Of a stretch of DNA of 16,664 nt, positions 14,114 to 16,664 are shown piece by piece. Source of the DNA: Alphaproteobacteria bacterium (lineage in GTDB: Bacteria > Pseudomonadota > Alphaproteobacteria > Caulobacterales > Caulobacteraceae); assembly GCA_018895795.1 (NCBI GenBank), contig JAHINZ010000212.1, positions 1-16,664 on the forward strand, in the 5' to 3' direction. The stretch's first letter is position 1. Each line of letters starts with the position of its first letter. The translations under genes and the position numbers were made by a program. The notes below the pieces were generated by a model. That model saw nothing but the letters and a program-made list of their open reading frames with translations. It was not told where the DNA came from and did not search any database.

Positions 14114-14722
14114 TTAGGGGGCGTAGGCCCTTAAGAAGCGTTCGGCGGCCTCGCCCGCGAGGCTGTCGAACTCTTCCCGGGTCTTGTCGGACGGCAGGCG
14201 CAGCAGGGCGCGCAACTGACTGTGGCCCAACACCATGCCGGAAAAGAACTCGGCGGCCTGGTCGAAGTTCTCCACCTTCAGGCGGCCCAGGCGGGTTTCG
14301 GTCTCGAGAAATCGCGCCAGTTGTCGACGGGCCTGACGGGGTCCGGCCTCGAACACTTCGTGGGCGATGTCGGGCATCGCGTCGGCGCCCTGGATGATCA
14401 CCCGCATCACCGAATAGCTGTTGGCGTTGATCACCGTTTCCAGCATGGAGCGCGCATAGGCCTCCAGGGCCTCGCGGGGCTTTTTTTCGGCCGCCGGACT
14501 GCGCAGGGGCGCGGTGATCAGAGCCACCCGGCGCTCCATCAGGGCCCGGATCAGCTCGGCCTTGCAGCCATAGTGATTGTAGACCGTCTGCTTGGAGACG
14601 CCGGCGCGGCGGGCGATGGCCGCCATCGGCGCCGCCAGGCCGCGCTGGCCGATCACCTCGACGGCGGCGTCCAGAATGGCCTCGGTCTTGGCGACGTCGA
14701 TTTGTCCGGGAACCCTGGGCAT
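14114..14722 (-). CDS. TetR/AcrR-family regulator of the efflux operon
   Basis: The 202-residue protein has an N-terminal TetR helix-turn-helix (about 12-60). It opens KTEAILDAAVEVIGQRG, with recognition region RRAGVSKQTVYNHYGCKAEL. An all-helical ligand-binding part follows. RVIIQGADAMPDIAHEVFEAGP (about 107-128) resembles the AefR-like C-terminal domain found in many efflux repressors. It is probably a repressor released by a drug or metabolite and would be expected to control the emr-like operon it belongs to. The start ATG shares one base with the emrB stop (TGATG), so translation should be coupled. Its operator, if autoregulatory, lies upstream of emrA outside the window. Confidence 0.9.
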   Translation of the reverse strand: MPRVPGQIDVAKTEAILDAAVEVIGQRGLAAPMAAIARRAGVSKQTVYNHYGCKAELIRALMERRVALITAPLRSPAAEKKPREALEAYARSMLETVINANSYSVMRVIIQGADAMPDIAHEVFEAGPRQARRQLARFLETETRLGRLKVENFDQAAEFFSGMVLGHSQLRALLRLPSDKTREEFDSLAGEAAERFLRAYAP

Positions 14723-16314
14723 CAGTGCGCGTCCGAGGGCGGCGGCGGGGCGTTCTTGGCCGGACTGGCCAGCAGGGACACGCCCGCCGCGATGAAGCAG
14801 CCGAAGGCCAGCAAGGTGAAGCTGTCGCCGAAGGCCAGGACGGTGGCCTGCTGCTGCAGGAAGCCGGAAAAAGCCTTGCGCGCCGCGCCGTCGGGATCGG
14901 CGACGCCAAGCTGACCCATGCGGGCGGCCAGGCCGGTCATCATGCCCTGGGCCTCGGCATTACCGGCCGTCACGCTGGACGAGAGCGAATTATAGTAGAG
15001 CGCCGTCTGCTGCGAGATGCTGGTGGCCAGCAGGGCCAGGCCCATGGCCCCGCCGGTATTGCGCGACAGATTCACCAGGCCCGAGGCGTTCTTGACCATG
15101 CTCTGCGGCAAGGTGCTCATGGTGATCTGCTGGGTGGCGATCATGGCGATCATCACGCCGACGCCGCGACAGGCCTGAACCCCCGCGAACTCCCAGAATC
15201 CCCAGTCCTTGGTCACGCCATGGGCCATGTACATGCCCCAGCCGGCCAGCATGAAGCCGACGAACATCGGCACGCGCGGGTCGGTCTTGCGCACCAGGCG
15301 GCCGGCGATCGGACCGGTCAGGAACATCGACAGGCCCGAGACGACCATGGTGGTGCCGACCTCCGACGCCGAATAGTGCCGCACCCGGCCCAGGAACTGC
15401 GGCAGCAGGAAGGTGCCGCCGAACAGGCTGGCCCCGGACACCGCGGTCATCAGCACGCCGACCGAGAAGTTGCGATTGGAAAAGGCTCGCAGCTCGACGA
15501 TCGGGTTTCCGTAGGTCAGGGATCGCCAGACGAACAGCACGCCGGAGACGACGGCCAGTAGGGCCAGGGCCAGGATGCCGTCGTCCTGGAACCAGCTGTT
15601 CTTGGCGCCCTCTTCCAGCACGAACTGCAGGCTCATCAGGAAGGTGGCCATGACCCCGAGGCCAAACCAGTCGAAGCCCTTGGACAGGCTGGGATCGCCC
15701 TTGTCGAACTCGCCCCAGCGGGCCACGCCGAACAGCACGATCAGGCCGGTGGGCACATTGATGAAGAACAGCCAGCGCCAGCTCAGCCATTCGGTCAGGT
15801 GACCGCCCAGGGTAGGCCCTACCGTCGGCGCCAGGGTGACGATCAGCCCCATGATAACGCTGGCGGTGATCCGGCGCTCGGGCGGGAAGGCCGTGAAGGC
15901 CACGGCGAACACGGTCGGGATCATCGCCCCGCCGATGAATCCCTGCAGGGCGCGGGTAAGGATCATCATGTCGATCGACGAGGACAAGCCCGTCAGCACG
16001 CTCATGATGATGAAACCGGCGCACGAGGCCAGATAGACCTTCTGGGTGCCCCACAGCCGCGACAGATAGCCCGACAGCGGGATCATCACGACCTCGGGGA
16101 TCAGATAGGCGGTCTGGATCCAGCTGACCTGGTCGGCGCTGGCGCCCACCCCGGCCTGGATCTGGGGCAGCGAGGCCGCGACGATCTGGATGTCGAGAAT
16201 GGCCATGAACTGGCCGATGACCATGGCGCCAAAGCCGAGGAACAGCTTGGTCCAGTCGACCTGCGGCGTCGCGGGCGTCGCGGCGCCGGAAACGGGGATG
16301 GCGGCGGTGGTCAT
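14722..16314 (-). CDS. EmrB/QacA-type (DHA2) major facilitator drug efflux pump
   Basis: This 530-residue inner-membrane protein has the long hydrophobic layout expected of a 14-helix DHA2 drug:proton antiporter. Family motifs are LDIQIVAASLP (40-50) in helix 1, GYLSRLWGTQKV (82-93, motif A), and APTVGPTLGGHL (162-173, antiporter motif C) followed by WLSWRWLFFINVP (176-188). The N-terminal ~20 residues and the Pro-rich C-terminus are cytoplasmic tails. With the adjacent EmrA-like adaptor it should pump hydrophobic compounds through an outer-membrane channel not encoded here. The emrA stop is 9 bases before its start, with no clear ribosome binding site, so it probably depends on translation of emrA. 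The substrate is unknown. The gene symbol is withheld because many paralogues exist. Confidence 0.93.
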   Translation of the reverse strand: MTTAAIPVSGAATPATPQVDWTKLFLGFGAMVIGQFMAILDIQIVAASLPQIQAGVGASADQVSWIQTAYLIPEVVMIPLSGYLSRLWGTQKVYLASCAGFIIMSVLTGLSSSIDMMILTRALQGFIGGAMIPTVFAVAFTAFPPERRITASVIMGLIVTLAPTVGPTLGGHLTEWLSWRWLFFINVPTGLIVLFGVARWGEFDKGDPSLSKGFDWFGLGVMATFLMSLQFVLEEGAKNSWFQDDGILALALLAVVSGVLFVWRSLTYGNPIVELRAFSNRNFSVGVLMTAVSGASLFGGTFLLPQFLGRVRHYSASEVGTTMVVSGLSMFLTGPIAGRLVRKTDPRVPMFVGFMLAGWGMYMAHGVTKDWGFWEFAGVQACRGVGVMIAMIATQQITMSTLPQSMVKNASGLVNLSRNTGGAMGLALLATSISQQTALYYNSLSSSVTAGNAEAQGMMTGLAARMGQLGVADPDGAARKAFSGFLQQQATVLAFGDSFTLLAFGCFIAAGVSLLASPAKNAPPPPSDAH

Positions 16315-16323
16315 GGCCGGGCG

Positions 16324-16664
16324 CTAGCGCGCGGTCCCTTCCCGGGCCACCTGTGGCGAGGCCTGGCCGGCCTCGGCGAAGGAGGGACCCGAGCGATCGC
16401 GGACATCGACCTTGATCTCGACCGACAGGCCCGGACGCAGGGCCGCGCCGTATTTGGACGGATCAACGGCGATCTTCACCGGCAGGCGCTGGGTGATCTT
16501 GGTGAAATTGCCCACCGCGTTCTCGACGGGGATCAGAGCGAACTCCTGGCCGGTGGCCGGGGCGAAGCTCTCGATGTGGCCGCTGATGGCTTCGTCGCCG
16601 AAGGCGTCGGCATGGACCTGCACCCGCTGGCCGATCCGCAGGCGGGCCATCTGGGTTTCCTTGA
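16324..16664 (-). CDS. EmrA/HlyD-family membrane fusion protein, C-terminal part (gene runs off the window)
   Basis: About 112 C-terminal residues of a periplasmic adaptor are present. The reading frame stays open to the last base, with KETQ before the first internal Met, so the 5' end lies outside the window. KETQMARLRIGQRV is the conserved start of the beta-barrel region in EmrA-type proteins. GHIESFAPATGQEFALIPVENAVGNFTKITQRLPVKI follows the EmrA/HlyD pattern closely. Such proteins link an inner-membrane pump to an outer-membrane channel. The tail after the conserved region (RDRSGPSFAEAG...) is a variable extension. It precedes emrB by 9 bases in the same operon. Confidence 0.9.
   Translation of the reverse strand, partial: KETQMARLRIGQRVQVHADAFGDEAISGHIESFAPATGQEFALIPVENAVGNFTKITQRLPVKIAVDPSKYGAALRPGLSVEIKVDVRDRSGPSFAEAGQASPQVAREGTAR

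Noticed and set aside
14109..14120. CCCC-TTA-GGGG between the fabI and tetR stops as a two-way terminator
   Set aside because: A four-base stem with a three-base loop and no T-tract is too weak.
13257..14909. A 550-codon minus-strand frame across fabI, tetR and the end of emrB
   Set aside because: It crosses three recognised genes on both strands and has Arg/Pro-rich shadow composition.
14222..14914. A plus-strand frame opposite tetR and the end of emrB, considered as a gene downstream of fabI
   Set aside because: It is antisense to a clear TetR protein and a DHA2 transporter and shows no domain of its own.

Overview
The window reads as ordinary chromosome of a high-GC alphaproteobacterium. 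The G+C content is high throughout (by eye, well above 60%), genes are tightly packed, and several -10 elements look like GCTAnn. The HslU, HslV, FabA and FabB proteins resemble those I remember from Caulobacter, so Caulobacteraceae (Caulobacter or a close relative) is my best guess. This is an inference from sequence recall, not from a database search. I see no insertion sequence, phage gene, CRISPR array, tRNA or rRNA, and no gene-free stretch longer than about 130 bases.

Left part (1-4604). An Ada-like DNA alkylation response gene lacking the zinc/phosphotriester domain (+) runs convergently into a minus-strand protease operon: hslV, then a secreted tandem NTF2-like protein, then hslU. The ada/hslU gap is filled by a nested palindromic repeat. 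The HslV peptidase and HslU unfoldase form one cytoplasmic machine, yet a gene for an apparently exported protein lies between them and overlaps hslU by ATGA. A MoeB/ThiF-type E1-like gene diverges from hslV.

Middle (4605-9356). Four mostly metabolic genes follow: a class I CoA-transferase/acetyl-CoA hydrolase; a membrane-anchored alpha/beta hydrolase; a group II truncated haemoglobin with a good FNR/FixK-like box upstream; and, on the minus strand, a D-2-hydroxyacid dehydrogenase (glyoxylate/hydroxypyruvate reductase type). The dehydrogenase is divergent from a small exported SH3-domain protein.

Right part (9357-14108). This is a fatty-acid synthesis cluster: fabA, fabB, a TPR plus SPINDLY/OGT-type glycosyltransferase, and fabI. 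FabA and FabB together make unsaturated fatty acids and FabI completes each elongation cycle. The glycosyltransferase is the unexpected member. Regulatory structure includes a palindrome against a promoter upstream of fabA, a strong stem-loop between fabA and fabB, and a CTAG-rich palindrome before fabI.

Right end (14114-16664, minus). This is a drug-efflux operon in the order emrA-like (cut by the window edge), emrB-like, tetR. The regulator is last and its start codon overlaps the emrB stop. It converges on fabI with a 5-base gap.

I did not find a clearly new multi-gene system. The best leads are the FNR-type box before the globin, the OGT-like gene inside the fab cluster, the secreted gene inside hslVU, and the candidate cis elements around fabA/fabB.
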